Assembly: GCA_003024175.1 (NCBI GenBank)
Contig: MDYQ01000104.1
Coordinates: forward strand, 1 to 64,000
DNA from: Planoprotostelium fungivorum
Taxonomy: Eukaryota; Evosea; Variosea; Cavosteliida; Cavosteliaceae
DNA length: 64,000 nt
Direction of reading: 5' to 3'
The notes under the pieces are model-generated. The model did not search any database. It was not told where the DNA came from and saw nothing but the letters and a program-made list of their open reading frames with translations. Shown in pieces: positions 24,101 through 34,918 of this stretch. Position 1 is the stretch's first letter. Each line of letters opens with the position of its first letter. The translations under genes and the position numbers were made by a program.

Positions 24101-26803
24101 CCGTATCCACTGAGTTGATTGCTACGTAGATTGATGTACTACATCGATCAGTACCCACGGTCTTTTCATCTCACCTGAATATTGATGAGACCGAGTGCAT
24201 CCGGTAACGGACCAGTCAAATGATTGTACGAATGTCATCGTGAGATGAAATCTCGTGGAAATCTTCTCACTAGATCTAATGTGATCAGACTGTATGTGTT
24301 ATCGTATGCATCTTTTGGTATGTAAGAGAAGGAATTATTAGACGCAAATATCTCCAATATATAAGGAGAGTAACCAGGTGCTGCACCTGCCCTGTCGTCA
24401 GTGATGACGCCATTTAACGTCATCACCCGTGAAGAAATTGTATGCGATGCTCAAGGTCTGGAGCGATTGGATGCCCATGAGAGATTGGGGTAGATCCCCT
24501 CCCATCTGATTCGATGTCAAGATAATCGTGTTGATCTGTCCCAAATTGGCCACATCCTCCGTTAAACCGCCAGTGAAACCATTGTAAGACAGATCGAGAT
24601 TTTCCAAGACAGACATGGTCAGGATCATATCTATGTCTCCCTGCAGATAGTTCGATCCCAGATTGAGATAGATCATCTGGGTCAAGTTGGAGAAGGTGGT
24701 GGGAATCGGACCCAATAGATTGTTGTAGCTGAGATCCAGATCTGCATGGAGTGAGATGAGTGGAAGTCTCGCGCTTCTCACGAGTGAAGGTGACGATGTT
24801 TCCCAGACAATCAGGTATGACCGATTCTGCAAAGTTGATGGATATGTCAAAGTGGTACAGTTGCGGGTAATTGCACAGGAAAGAGGGGACTTCACCGGAG
24901 AAGTAATTCTGGCTGAGGTCGATGTATTGGATGTTGGGTGGAAATTCTGGAATCAATCCAGAGAAGAAATTGGTTGTCCGTAAAGACGTCAGAAAGACTC
25001 ACGAGACGTCGTTTCACTCACCACTTCAAAGTACTGCACGAGGTCATTACTTCATCGTTACGATCTATGACTTCACCTGCAAACCGGATAATTTGGTAAT
25101 ATTCGAGGAAATCTCTCCCGAGAAGGAATTCGATCCCATGACAATCTGCTGCAGCTGAGGTCCTATGTCGAAGAAAATTTCCGGGAATGTTCCCGTCAGT
25201 TGATTAGTCTTTAGACCGATGTACTGCAGCGAATTTCCCCAGAAAAGTGGTAGACTTCCAGACAGAAGGTTCCCAGAGAGATCCAAATGCTGGAGCTGCT
25301 GCAAATGAACGATGTGATGACGAATCGATACGTCACCACGTTTGATTGAGTGAGGGAAGAGAGTACGGGACCTTCAAAATTGTTGTACGACAGACTGATG
25401 TACTCTAGGGATGAGAAATCACCCAGGAAATCTGGAAGGGAACCTATGTGGCATCACGATATGTCCCACCGATCTACAACTTACCTTTCATGAGATTGTG
25501 TCCCAAATCCAGATATCGAATGGAAGAGAGATCGCTGAGAGGAAGGAGAGAGCCAGTAAGAGAACAACGAAAGGCATCTAAGGTCAGTAGTCCACTGCAA
25601 AATGTCATCAAAAATCTGGCTGGTGACGACTCACATATTAGAGGCGAGGCTGGTGAGAGAACCCCGAACGTAGGTCTGGGATATGTTCAGGTAAGTCAGA
25701 TTCTGTACAGCGGAAAACATGGGTAGACTTCCGCTCAGCCGATTGAGAGATACATCAAGGGACCTGGGTGGGTCAGTGATACGTCATCTTACGTCATCGC
25801 ATTTCCCCGACCTTAAATTGGTGAGATATTGGAGACCATCCATGAAGCCGTACAGACTGCAGTTGGACACGTGAAGTTCTTGCAAATTGCTGCAACTAAA
25901 GAATGTCGACAATGGCAGACGCAACCGATTCGAATCCAAGTAGAGCGAGGGAAGACTCTCGTTGTAGATGGGACCGAGGCTGGTGATGGAGTTGTGAGAT
26001 AGCTTGAGTGTTCTGTGGGAGATCAGGAGATGTGCTTCGAACGTCGTCATCTCACCGGAGATGAAGTAGACTGGTCAGATCGATCACCGATCCAGACAGG
26101 TGATTGAATGAGCAATCGAGCGTCTGTAGCCCAGAGAATCTGTCACATCATCAGACGTTTGGATGATGATGTTCGAACCTCAGGAGTTGAGAAGAAACGT
26201 TTCCGCTGATCGCATTAGATGACAAATTCAACGATTGCAGCGAAGAGGGAAGGAGAGCGGAGAACGAATCCATTGTCCCATTCAGCTCATTTCCAGCTGA
26301 TCGGATTCAGAAGATGGAAAAGATGCCTCATTTCTCACCCCCGTCAAAAGATGTGAGGTTGACGCTCTGGCTGAGATTCGGTATAAGCCCATAAAATTGA
26401 TTGAAAGACACATTTAGATAGGTGAGACCGAGCAGCATGGACAAGCCATCTGGCAGCCTTCCACTCAGATCATTGAGTGACACATCCAGAGAGGTCAAAT
26501 TGGAGAAATGAGACGTCCATGATCCGTCGAAAGTGCCGTTCAAATTATTGTTGGAGAGCGATAATGAAGAGATGTAGGCCCCTTGGCACGTGACGCCAAA
26601 ATACTTACACGAATCTGAGCCTTGGCTGATCCATCCGGTATTATTCTTCCATGTTGCACCTGCCCGAAGGTCAATAATGCAACGTCCATCGGATCACCTC
26701 CTGATAGGTTGAAGAGGTTTTGGAGTGCCCTGATCACTGCGGTATCCGTGCCCAGCTGACTGAGAACTAATAGAGGGAAGAAGAGGAAGAGGAGGGTTCG
26801 CAT
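21187..26803 (-). CDS. Leucine-rich repeat receptor-like kinase
   Basis: A signal peptide (MRTLLFLFFPLLVLSQ) leads a plant-like N-terminal cap (NLSGG, then ATWKNNTGW, DSCKYFGVTC, joined by a 40-nt intron). About twenty or more LRRs follow, with the plant-type LxGxxP spacing, for example NLLSGPIPKEVGALRSL. After a membrane-proximal domain comes one membrane segment (IVIGILAMVAIIILALSLFL). The kinase has GEGSFGIVFKS (P-loop), VAVKQV (catalytic Lys), HRDLAVRN, DFGMSR and PLKWMAPE, so it should be active. HRDLAVRN and RPTFQEI suggest a TKL/tyrosine-kinase-like specificity. The tail ends PMSNPKKGE. More than twenty short introns occur, mostly between LRRs. I infer a cell-surface receptor, ligand unknown. 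The architecture resembles plant RLKs, but the kinase is not the RD-type IRAK/Pelle form. Confidence 0.9.
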
Positions 26804-28044
26804 CTTCGAGCGTGGTGGTTGTGAACCTCGCCCGAACGCCTAACCGCCGTCAGTCCAGCGAGATGACGCGAGTAAGTAGCTGCCGGATAATTGTCTCAAC
26901 GGACCAGGGAGTGATACCACGAGCAAATGATCGCGGTATGTTTCAACGGAACGAAACTTTGTTCCGGTGTACGGCTGGGGTGTTCACGGAAGGGTGAGAT
27001 TGTTGATAGTTGCTTCTTTATTCTTCTTGATGTTCTTCGTGCACGGTGCGTCGCGATTCGAGGTGGAGGCTGCAAGGATGTTGGTTGATGTGAAGAAAAG
27101 ATGGTAAGTCTGAAGAGTTTCAATCGGGCGGGAAGGAAGCACACTGATGGCAGGATGGAAAATGGTTACCTAGTAGCTATATATAGATTATCGGTATCAT
27201 CTACATCGATTCACTTTGTAATTCGTCTAATAAGACGAATGCGCGCCTGGCCAAGCTGCCCTCCTCTACAGTGTTGCTCGCGTTGTCCTGTTCATTATGC
27301 CACCATCGATCATGTGTTTTGTGACCACTGACCGTCTTCGCTTTCTCTGTTGCCCGGAGACATAAGAAAGAAAGGAGAGACACATTTGAATACACCGTGA
27401 GAGACCCTCTAGACGCCAGATGGTGAGAGGCAGACGTGACAGAGCCTCAAGCGAGGAAGAATAAGGTGCAGCACAGCCGAAACGGAAACACCGGCTCACG
27501 TAATAAAGAAAAACGTGCCGAAAGACTCATCGACCTGAACGATGAAGGCACCTCTGAGAAGATGTATCGTCTGTGCCGCTGAAGAGTGGATGTGCGTTGA
27601 AGAAAGAAAGAACGAGTAAAAAGACAAGAAAGAAAAGGTGTCGGAGAGCGAGACCGATGTCAGTCTTCTGAGAAGGGTGACCCGAATTGTTTGCGGAGGA
27701 ATCATTTCAGCAGGTCCGCTGTCCTCTAGAGAGCATCGGCTGCATCGTTTTTAGACGGAGCCGATAGAAGGAAGAGGCGGATACTTTCGAGGTGAGGGAG
27801 AGGACCACGATGAACATGAGATATAGAGTGGCGGGAGGGGTGATGATGTATCTTCTGTTGGAATACAGGGACGAGATGAAAGGCACTCATAGACCGAGAG
27901 GACTTGGGTGTATCTTTTTCATGCTCGGAGATGAGATTGTTTGCCAACCCCTCCCTCCCTCTCGGATTAGAACCTTTTAGAGATAAGATTGAAGTGATTA
28001 TAACACAGATCTTGAGAGAGGTATCGATACCTTCTTTATAGACC
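26804..28044. other. Divergent promoter region, no gene assigned
   Basis: A 1.24-kb spacer between the divergent starts of the receptor kinase and the RasGAP. Open frames here are under 115 codons, lack recognisable motifs and contradict each other on the two strands. A TATATATA-like run lies near 27177-27187, next to a hairpin at 27221-27240. The middle (27300-27700) is purine-rich on the plus strand. Confidence 0.45.
27221..27240. repeat. Hairpin, 8-bp stem with 4-nt loop
   Basis: ATTCGTCTAATAAGACGAAT has two perfectly complementary 8-base arms around AATA. It lies in the receptor-kinase/RasGAP spacer, about 40 bp from a TATATATA run, so it may be a regulatory site. A terminator role is unlikely because no gene ends here. 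Confidence 0.55.
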
Positions 28045-30987
28045 ATGATGTCCCGCAACCGCGACGATACGATAAATTCATATCGTTACTCGATCTCCAC
28101 ACTCTTCCGTATTGTTCACGATCAAGACGCCGAGAAGGGAGATGCTTTGGAAGTTAGTGAGTGGAATCTCTTCTCGTATTGTATCTTAGGTTATATCATC
28201 TTCCACACCCGTCCGACCATTGTCTATCTATCCATATCAGACGTATCATAACCTTTTTACAGGAAAGAAGGAGCTCGGAGAGGTCAAAAAAGAGATTGCA
28301 TTAGGAAGTAAGAGGAACTTCAATATCGAAAAAGATGTCAGCATCTTAGACCAGAAGATCGCCCTCCTCATCAAGAATCGTATTACCCTAGAGGTAGCCA
28401 TCCCATCTCATAATCGAGACTGAATCATGCTCTCAGGAAGTCATGGCGTCTTCTGGTGACATCAACACCCTCTTACTGCAGAGAACGACGACCATCAAAG
28501 ACAAGAAAGAGAGAGAGGTGAAATGCATGCAGCCTCCCCTCCATCTGACGTTCAAAGTACTACGGTCAACTCTTCTACCTCTTGTTCAGAGAGACGAGCT
28601 ACGTCGCCACTCTGGCCAGATTGGTCAAATTGGGAGAGATCGATAACTTGCTTCAGACAGTCATGTTCACACTCTACGGAAACCAATACGATGAGCAGGA
28701 AGAACATCTCCTCCTCTCCCTCTTCCAGGTATCTCGTCCTCCCACCTTCTCATCTTTTTCTCATCATCACATCCCCGTCTGAAGCATCACAGAAAGTCTT
28801 GCAAGAGGAAATCGCAGAAGCCACGAGCATCAACACCCTCATGAGAGCCAACACCGCACTCACTCGCATGATGACCACCTACACCAGGTGATCATCGATA
28901 CTCCACCCTCCTTCCTGACGACAACGTTAGACGTGGACCCGGCCAGACTTACCTGAAGAACACGTTAACCGGATCTCTCAACAAGATCCTCAGCAATCCA
29001 GATTTATCCCTGGAAATCAATCCCGCCAAAGTGTACGAGGCGTACATCTTAGATTACGAAACGAGAACCGGTCAGACTTGTCCTCTGCCGAAGAAAGTGG
29101 ACCCAGATCAAGCCGCAGCCACACCCGAGATCAGAGCCATCGTCGACGCCAGTGAGTGAAAAAGGCGGGAAAGATGGAGCTGACGTGGGAAGGGGTCGTA
29201 CAGTTGGACCAGTTGGCTCATCAGTTCATCACGGCTCTCATCGCTTCCACTTCAACCGTGCCTTACGGAATCCGCTGGATCTGCAAACAGATCCGCGCCT
29301 TGGCCAGGGTGAATCTACAACGTTGTAGACGGCCGTCTGACGTTCTCAGGCGAAATTCCCCAAGTCAGAGAGGGAGCAGATCGTGTCTCTCATCGGAGGA
29401 TTCTATCTCCTTCGTTTCGTGAATCCCGCTGTGGTGACTCCACAGGCATTCATGATCGTAGATACGAAATTATCCGCAAATTCTCGCAGAAATCTGACCC
29501 TGGTGAGTCCATCTACAACGTTGTAGACGGCTGACGAGTCGACCAGTTGGCGAAGATCTTGCAAAATCTGGCGAACAACACTCAGATGGGAGGATTGAAG
29601 GAGGCATACATGGCTCCCCTCAACAACTTTTTGACGAAAATTCGACCAAAGTTCAACGAATTTTTGGAGGAGCTGACCAAGGTGGACGATCTGGACGACC
29701 ACTTACACGTGAGATCGATTGGGTTTTCATTCGATTGAGACGTTGTAGATGGATCGATACCTCAGAATGGCCAAAGTGGGTGACACTTCGATCCACATCA
29801 CGTTCAATGAGATGTATTCCTTACACGCTCTATTATTGGAGCACCAAGACATCCTGGTGAGTCATCTACATCGTTGTAGACGGTCGATCTGACCACGAAA
29901 AGAGCAAGAAGGGAGGAGACAACAGTCTGAAGATCATTCTGGCCGAATTGGGTCCGGCACCCGCTCAGATCGCACGTAAAGACAATTCCAACGTAGATCT
30001 CCTCCTCCTCCCACCGCGCGGAAATTCCCGAGAATGTGAGGTCTTCCCGGGAAATGTCCACGTCTGACCCCCACAGCCATCGACAATAGAGAGTCTAAGC
30101 CCCAGCAGACTTATTCTGAGACAAAGAGCCTCCTCTTCTACATCATCAAGAGCCTGCCCAGATTGGAGAACAACAACGAGATCGCAGAGATCAACGTTGT
30201 CTTGGACATGGCAGAAGCGGTGACGAACTCGTTGTAGATGGAGGACTGAAGAGACGCAGCAAGCGAATAGCACGAAAGACGGAAAGCTGATGGACCGCAT
30301 CAAGAAGGTTCGAAACAACTGCAAGCTGTTGGTTCAGTGTGGCCTCTTGTCAGAATCCGACAAGTTCAACAAGATCAGAAAGGATCTCGTGGAGGTCCGT
30401 TTTATTTCCTATTATTTCCTTTTATTCTTCGAATTGACCTGTGTAGGAAATTGTCAACTACGAAGCACAGATCAGAAAGACAACGGAGGACATCATCAAG
30501 CTGAAGAACGTCCGAAAGACGATCGATGACCACCACAAATTTTTGACGCAGCAGTACGACACGTACAAGCAGTACCTCAACAACGTGAGAGAGAACACGA
30601 CGGGACCTTCCAAGAGCACGAAATCGGCCAGCTCGAAGAGCGACAAGAAGAAGACGGCTGTGGTCAAATTTTCACATGTGAAGCTGCAGCAAGACGGTGT
30701 CATCATCGAGTCGGAGGTCCCCGAGGAGAGGTCGGTTAAGAGGATGATGAGATCGATGACTGAGATGGCACAGACGTAACAATATTTTCTTCCAGTTTCA
30801 GAGCCTGGGACAAGGAAACTTCACGGTGACGGTGCTCTACAAGAGTCGAGCCATCAGCGAGATGTCCATGGTGTTGGATGACCTCTTGGAGAAGCAACAC
30901 AACAACCACTTTGAACTGGAGATCGAGTTCATCAAGCTCAACGTCAATCTGCTCGTCTTCCTCATCAACAAGCACTTCAACTCATAA
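28045..30987 (+). CDS. IQGAP-related RasGAP protein (DGAP1/GapA type)
   Basis: The protein begins MMSRNRDDTINSYRYSIS. After a coiled-coil lead (KKELGEVKKEIALGSKR) it enters a GAP-related domain: LYGNQYDEQEEHLLLSLFQK, RRGPGQTYLKNTL, PYGIRWICKQIRALAR, and LLRFVNPAVVTPQAF with NLTLLAKILQNLANN. A RasGAP C-terminal domain follows, ending ELEIEFIKLNVNLLVFLINK. There is no CH domain and no IQ motifs, as in the Dictyostelium DGAP1/GapA proteins. Those bind active Rac and cortexillin at the cortex and act in cytokinesis. IQGAP-type domains generally lack the arginine finger, and I see none in the expected position, so binding rather than GTP hydrolysis is likely. Five consecutive introns between 29309 and 30260 carry the palindrome or a half-site. 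The gene converges on the MCRIP-like gene. Confidence 0.88.
29314..29329. repeat. Intronic palindrome, TCTACAACGTTGTAGA
   Basis: A perfect 16-bp palindrome in the 41-nt intron 29309-29349 of the RasGAP gene, between exons reading RALAR and AKFPKSE. The full 20-bp form would need two changes at its edges. Confidence 0.85.
29510..29529. repeat. Intronic palindrome, CATCTACAACGTTGTAGACG
   Basis: Central 16-18 bases are perfectly self-complementary. It starts seven bases after the first donor base in the 44-nt intron 29503-29546 of the RasGAP gene. Confidence 0.85.
29863..29882. repeat. Intronic palindrome, CATCTACATCGTTGTAGACG
   Basis: Imperfect copy in the 46-nt intron 29857-29902 of the RasGAP gene, between exons reading EHQDIL and SKKGGDN. 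It lies at the same distance from the donor as the copy at 29510. Confidence 0.8.
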
Positions 30988-31076
30988 ACTGTCTGTCTTT
31001 CTATCCATTCATTTCTCTCTTCTTTACAGGATGGTGATGTGATGGGTTTGTGTCTGAGCGATGAACTCTCGTTCAC

Positions 31077-31474
31077 TCACAGGGCTAAACCGTCTGCCTC
31101 CCACACTGCAATCGTTTAGTATCACATTTCAACGCAATCCCATTTACGATGTGAAATGTGAGAGAGGATCTCGAGTTAAACGAGAAGAAGATGTCACCGA
31201 ATGGATCCTCACCTTCCGCAATGACGCTGATGAGCTCGGGTAGTGGTACTCTCTGAGACAATTTACCATCTTTGTCTGTGGCCAATAATTCTTCATACAG
31301 GGCATCCGGATTGATATGCACCTCTTGTTTCGGTATCGTCGGGGCCATCTTCGTCTTTGTCCATTGTGAACGGATGGCCAGCCAATTCTGAAGGCCTGTC
31401 GATGAGTCACGACTGTATCTATCGTTCATATCACCTTCGTGCTTGAATTCCGTTGCCGGTGTCTTCCCCTCCAT
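31077..31474 (-). CDS. MCRIP/DUF4050-like small protein
   Basis: The start MEGKTPATEFKHEG is followed by LQNWLAIRSQWTK. Then come a DALYEELL segment and QRVPLPELISVIAEVWEADG, the conserved core of MAPK-regulated corepressor-interacting (MCRIP/FAM195, DUF4050) proteins. The last exon is tiny: a 107-nt intron (31212-31106) removes a spurious extension and gives the C-terminus VWEADGLAL. A further 39-nt intron between KHEG and LQNW is likely, but it is a multiple of three and so cannot be proved from frame. In animals these small proteins bind CtBP and the mRNA-decay factor DDX6. The role here is inferred only. The gene stops 90 bp from the RasGAP stop. Confidence 0.72.
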
Positions 31475-32097
31475 CTGATGATGTGATGATCGGCAAACAA
31501 ATCCAAATTAAATCTTTTATTTCTAAATAGGACAAAAAGAATCGGCAAAAATGTCACGACAGCTACACCTGTGTTCAGAATGGTGACACGTCAAAAGTAA
31601 CAAAGGGATCTTTAGACGAGGGGTGGACTTGAGAATGTAGCCCATGCCCCAGCTCCCATCATTCAGGCTATGGTCAGGGTCTCACAGCCTCCCCAGCCTC
31701 AAAGCTGACCCAGTTGCGTTAGAAGCGGAAGCCGGTGCTCCTATATCAATTCTCGTCGACGAGAATTTGTCGCATCCTGGGGTCCATTCATTGAACTGTG
31801 TCTGTAACCTCAGAGACATAGACCTGCGGAACTAATCGTACTGACGCCTGGGCGGCATTTCTCAGCAGCTACTGAGCATTTTCTCGTTATTCTGGCAGGG
31901 GGTCACAAAAGATCTCTTTATCATAGATCGGGCCACGCCAGAGTTGGAATTATCGGTTCGAAAGGGGCCCGGCGTCTGGCAGGCCCTCGCAAGAGAGGGT
32001 CCACAATCTGGCAGCTAGGCCGAGACCTTGTCTGCAGAGAGAATAGAGAAAAATCAGACCGAGCCAGAACGAAACGAAGCAAGCACAGACCAACAGA
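31475..32097. other. Divergent intergenic region with a long palindrome
   Basis: No recognisable coding frame. It contains a perfect 20-bp palindrome (31748-31767) and GC-rich patches around 31930-32010 with short complementary stretches (GGGCC and GGGGCCC around GGTTCGAA). These could be part of a structured RNA but do not fold into a tRNA of normal length. Confidence 0.4.
31748..31767. repeat. Perfect 20-bp intergenic palindrome
   Basis: AATTCTCGTCGACGAGAATT is fully self-complementary and lies between two divergent genes, unlike the CTACAAC palindromes, which lie in introns. A dimeric transcription-factor site is the simplest explanation. Confidence 0.7.
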
Positions 32098-32484
32098 ATG
32101 CCCCCCCCAGAGCTCATCGATTTTTCCTTGTGGCAGAGACCCACCACGAAGAGGAAGCAGATGGACAGCGAGATAGTCAAGATGCTGACTCAGATCCAAC
32201 CAGACGTGAGTGTTCAGATCACGTGAATACGAGCTGATGGAACGTAGAGAATCATTTATCTGAAGAAGAAATTGAAGAAGGGATCAAGACAACCGTACTC
32301 TGCACAATTGCAGTCACTTCCAGCAGACCACCCCATGGCTGAGTTGACTCTGAGAGAACCATTGGCTAAGCGACAGCAAACCTCTGTTGAGTCACAGCCA
32401 CCCACCATGTGCTACCAGCACTCCGCGATGAAGGCCGCAGAGAGTCAGAGCGCCAGAATATCGATACAGAATCTGCTCTGTTGA
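32098..32484 (+). CDS. Small basic protein of unknown function
   Basis: Two exons (32098-32205, 32248-32484) with a 42-nt intron give 114 residues in frame. The first exon begins MPPPELIDFSLWQRP and continues with a helix-prone segment (DSEIVKMLTQIQPD). The second starts with RIIYLKKKLKKG, a basic cluster that could be a nuclear signal or nucleic-acid contact, then becomes Gln/Ser/Pro-rich and probably disordered. The in-frame splice and the change in composition at its stop support a real gene, but I recognise no family. It converges on the zinc-finger gene 388 bp downstream. Confidence 0.55.
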
Positions 32485-32871
32485 TCACGGAGGCACAGCT
32501 GAAACCAGCACAGTTTTGAGAGAGATCTAAATACACGAGGCATCATGACGGGGTTTTTATATTCGTTTGTGTTTCTTGCCCCTGCTCGAGAAATGCGAAC
32601 GCCTTGAGTTAAGGTCACCGCGCCTTTTATGGAATATTAAATTGTCACACAAGTCTTCCCCTCGTCTCCCGGTGGGATCTTAAATGTTGTGGAACTTGAA
32701 CAGCATGAGGCAGGATGACTAAACGGCTTCGCTCCTTCGCTTATCTACAAAGACCAGAAGCATGATAAAATTTCACATTTATTCATATTCTCTTAGACTC
32801 TCACTCTAGATCGCTCGCGCGATCACATCCTCATCGATCTTTTTCATCGACAGCAAAATTCAACACAACGT
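32485..32871. other. Convergent 3' intergenic region
   Basis: AT-rich spacer between two gene ends. It has a reverse-strand AATAAA-like run near 32777-32783 (ATTTATTCATATTC on the plus strand) that would serve the minus-strand zinc-finger gene. A plus-strand frame over 32830-33010 is open, but it is the complement of that gene's last exon. Confidence 0.45.
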
Positions 32872-33896
32872 CTACGAGCTCGTTCTCATAGGTGCCAGTC
32901 TGAGCGACTCCATATTCTCTCCCTCCTTCGCAGGCCCTGCCTCCTCCATCTTCTCCTTCACCACCGCAGCGCTCGTCCTGCACGGAGTCAGCCACATCAT
33001 CATCATCATCATCATCAACTCACGCGACCGGTGAGTGAGGGACTTGTCCCGGCTGTGGTTTCAGCACGTGCTGCATGCTGCCTCCGATAGAGGCAGACAT
33101 TGGAATGGGGGAGAAGGCAGACGCTCCCGACACGGGGGAAGGACTGAGGGGGAGGGGTGAAGGTGTCATGCCGAGTCGAAGCGTAAGAGGTGATGGTGAC
33201 ATGCAGTGACTCAGGTGAGGATTCATCGATAGAGAGGAGCCCATCAAGAAGGGTGCCGGCGACATAGAGTAGGGGAGAGGTGATGGTGATGTCAATGGCA
33301 GAGGTGATGGGGCTGGAATGACGGGTGGAGGAGAAGGTGACAGAGAGGGAGAAGAGTGCGAATCGGACATGGAGTGAGATTCTGTAAGAGATGGAATCTC
33401 ATGCTTCGGAGATGTCCTGGTGATACGTCAATGTCGATGTGGAATGAGGTGATGACCCACATCAAAGGGGCTCTGGCAGTGACTATGGGTGAAGCGCCCG
33501 GACTGCTGCTACTGCTGGGCGAGTTGCTCGGTGAAGAACGATATGTGAAGGCAGAGCCAGCTGATGGCGTGTAGCCGATTGTAGGAGAGGACGTGGCAGG
33601 TGTGAAGGGTCTGAAGGAAGATGAGAAAGAGGAGATGACAAACGTACGGTGGATACCCAGAAGCTCCATTCGGTGTGGATGAGCCCGGTGAGCTTTTCCC
33701 ACTTTTCAATTTGATTCTACCTTGTCGGAGGTTCTGCTCTACAAATGATGTTAATGGAGACAATGGCCGTCTACGGGATATCACCTCTGCTCTGACACCT
33801 CTTCGAGCAATAAATACTTCTCGGTTTCCCTTGTTGCCCTCCCATATTGTTGCACTCTCTATTCCTGCATTTTCGAGTGTTCATTTTAGAATCCAT
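32872..33896 (-). CDS. Cys-cluster zinc finger, Ser/Pro-rich protein
   Basis: The N-terminus MDSKMNTRKCRNREC with SIYCSKRCQSREQN makes a compact four-cysteine cluster (C-x4-C ... C-x3-C), likely one zinc site, followed by a basic stretch (RQGRIKLKSGK). A 46-nt intron (33784-33739) joins CQSR to EQNLRQG. The remaining two thirds are a low-complexity Ser/Pro-rich region with repeated SPSPLPL-type units. The last exon, joined by a roughly 43-nt intron starting near 33024, gives TSAAVVKEKMEEAGPAKEG and ends MRTSS. The region near 33380-33470 also needs an intron that joins ARAPLM to TSPKHEIPS. A transcription regulator or signalling adaptor is plausible. The Ser/Pro repeats could be proline-directed kinase sites. 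Confidence 0.65.
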
Positions 33897-34112
33897 GTTC
33901 GGCGATTCGAGCTCTTTATGCAGCCGAATGGATACACCCAACGACCCCTGGACGACTGTTATCTTCTCGCGGCCCTCCACGGCTGTTTCCTATATCAGTC
34001 CGATTGTTCTTTCCACCATACTCACGTGCTACTTGCCACTTGTTCTCTAATGGACCATCAGGATATGCAGCTCTCGCGAGGAAGTCTAGAGGTGATGTCC
34101 TCCCCGTGGCGG

Positions 34113-34765
34113 CTACATCACATCAGAATCACGGAGGATCTGCAGCGGAAGACATTCACCTATACCCAGGAGGTCATCCACGTTTGAAAAACGGCTCATC
34201 TGATCAAGACTGCGTGTCGTTGGCGATGAATGAATGGGTTCCTTGGTATTTTTTTCATAGGGCCACGGAAACATACTTGAGGTTCGCTCCTTATCGCCCA
34301 TTTTCCTTCTCTTGTACGACCTGGCCCTCGATAGCTCCAGGGGGACGTCATCATAGGCCACTGCTTTTGCTCTCGTTCTCTCAACCCACCTCATATCCAC
34401 GACTTTTCTTTCATTTTTAGAATCTTCTTCACCGTGATAGAGGCCGTTGGCGGTGGTAACCAGCCTGGCCCGCGGGCGGTGGGCCTATGATCCTCCAACA
34501 ATTTCATTCGACTGAAAAATATGCTCCATCCATGCAATTATCTTGTCGCCCAAGGAGTGTACGTCCCTATGGACTACGAGTGTTCGAATTGTACGATATA
34601 ATATCCGCTTTCGTGGAGGATGTTCATCTCGTATCACTCTCTCTTACATCGTCGCATTTACCTGTTCTTGTGGGCCTGTACAAGGCCCAAGCGCTGTCCC
34701 AACAGGAGTTCCCTACAACAAGCGCCTGACCCTCCATCGGTTTCTCGTACCCGCGGACGATGCAT
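34113..34765 (-). CDS. Hypothetical protein, gene model tentative
   Basis: A minus-strand frame from about 34480 to 34113 reads like a real exon. It includes ERTRAKAVAYDDVPLELSRA, RSYKRRKMGDKERTSSMFPW and DDLLGIGECLPLQILRDSD, with a stop at 34113. Upstream in the same frame, behind one TAG that an intron of about 78 nt would remove, is RILYRTIRTLVVHRD. A further exon may start MHRPRVRETDGG at 34765. The model fills an otherwise long gap and leaves a 150-bp divergent promoter before the dehydrogenase gene. Overlapping plus-strand frames with hydrophobic stretches exist and I could not exclude them. No family recognised. Confidence 0.35.
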
Positions 34766-34918
34766 CAATGGAATCCATTGGGTCCAGCTCTGTGGACCAT
34801 CGTCACGTGAGAGACCTCTGTGGTTTGGCAGCAGGGAAGGATAAATGGATAAATCGAGAGTTTTTCCGGTCGACCGGGTTGCTGGGGAACATCTACAAAC
34901 TTGACCAACATCTTCAAG

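Noticed and set aside
31925-32010. tRNA-like or structured RNA with GGTTCGAA
   Set aside because: A T-arm-like string and GGGCC/GGCCC arms exist, but the enclosed length is about 40 nt and no D-arm or anticodon arm can be drawn.
32830-33022. Plus-strand frame with hydrophobic residues
   Set aside because: Complement of the last exon of the zinc-finger/Ser-Pro gene, whose splice and stop fit better.
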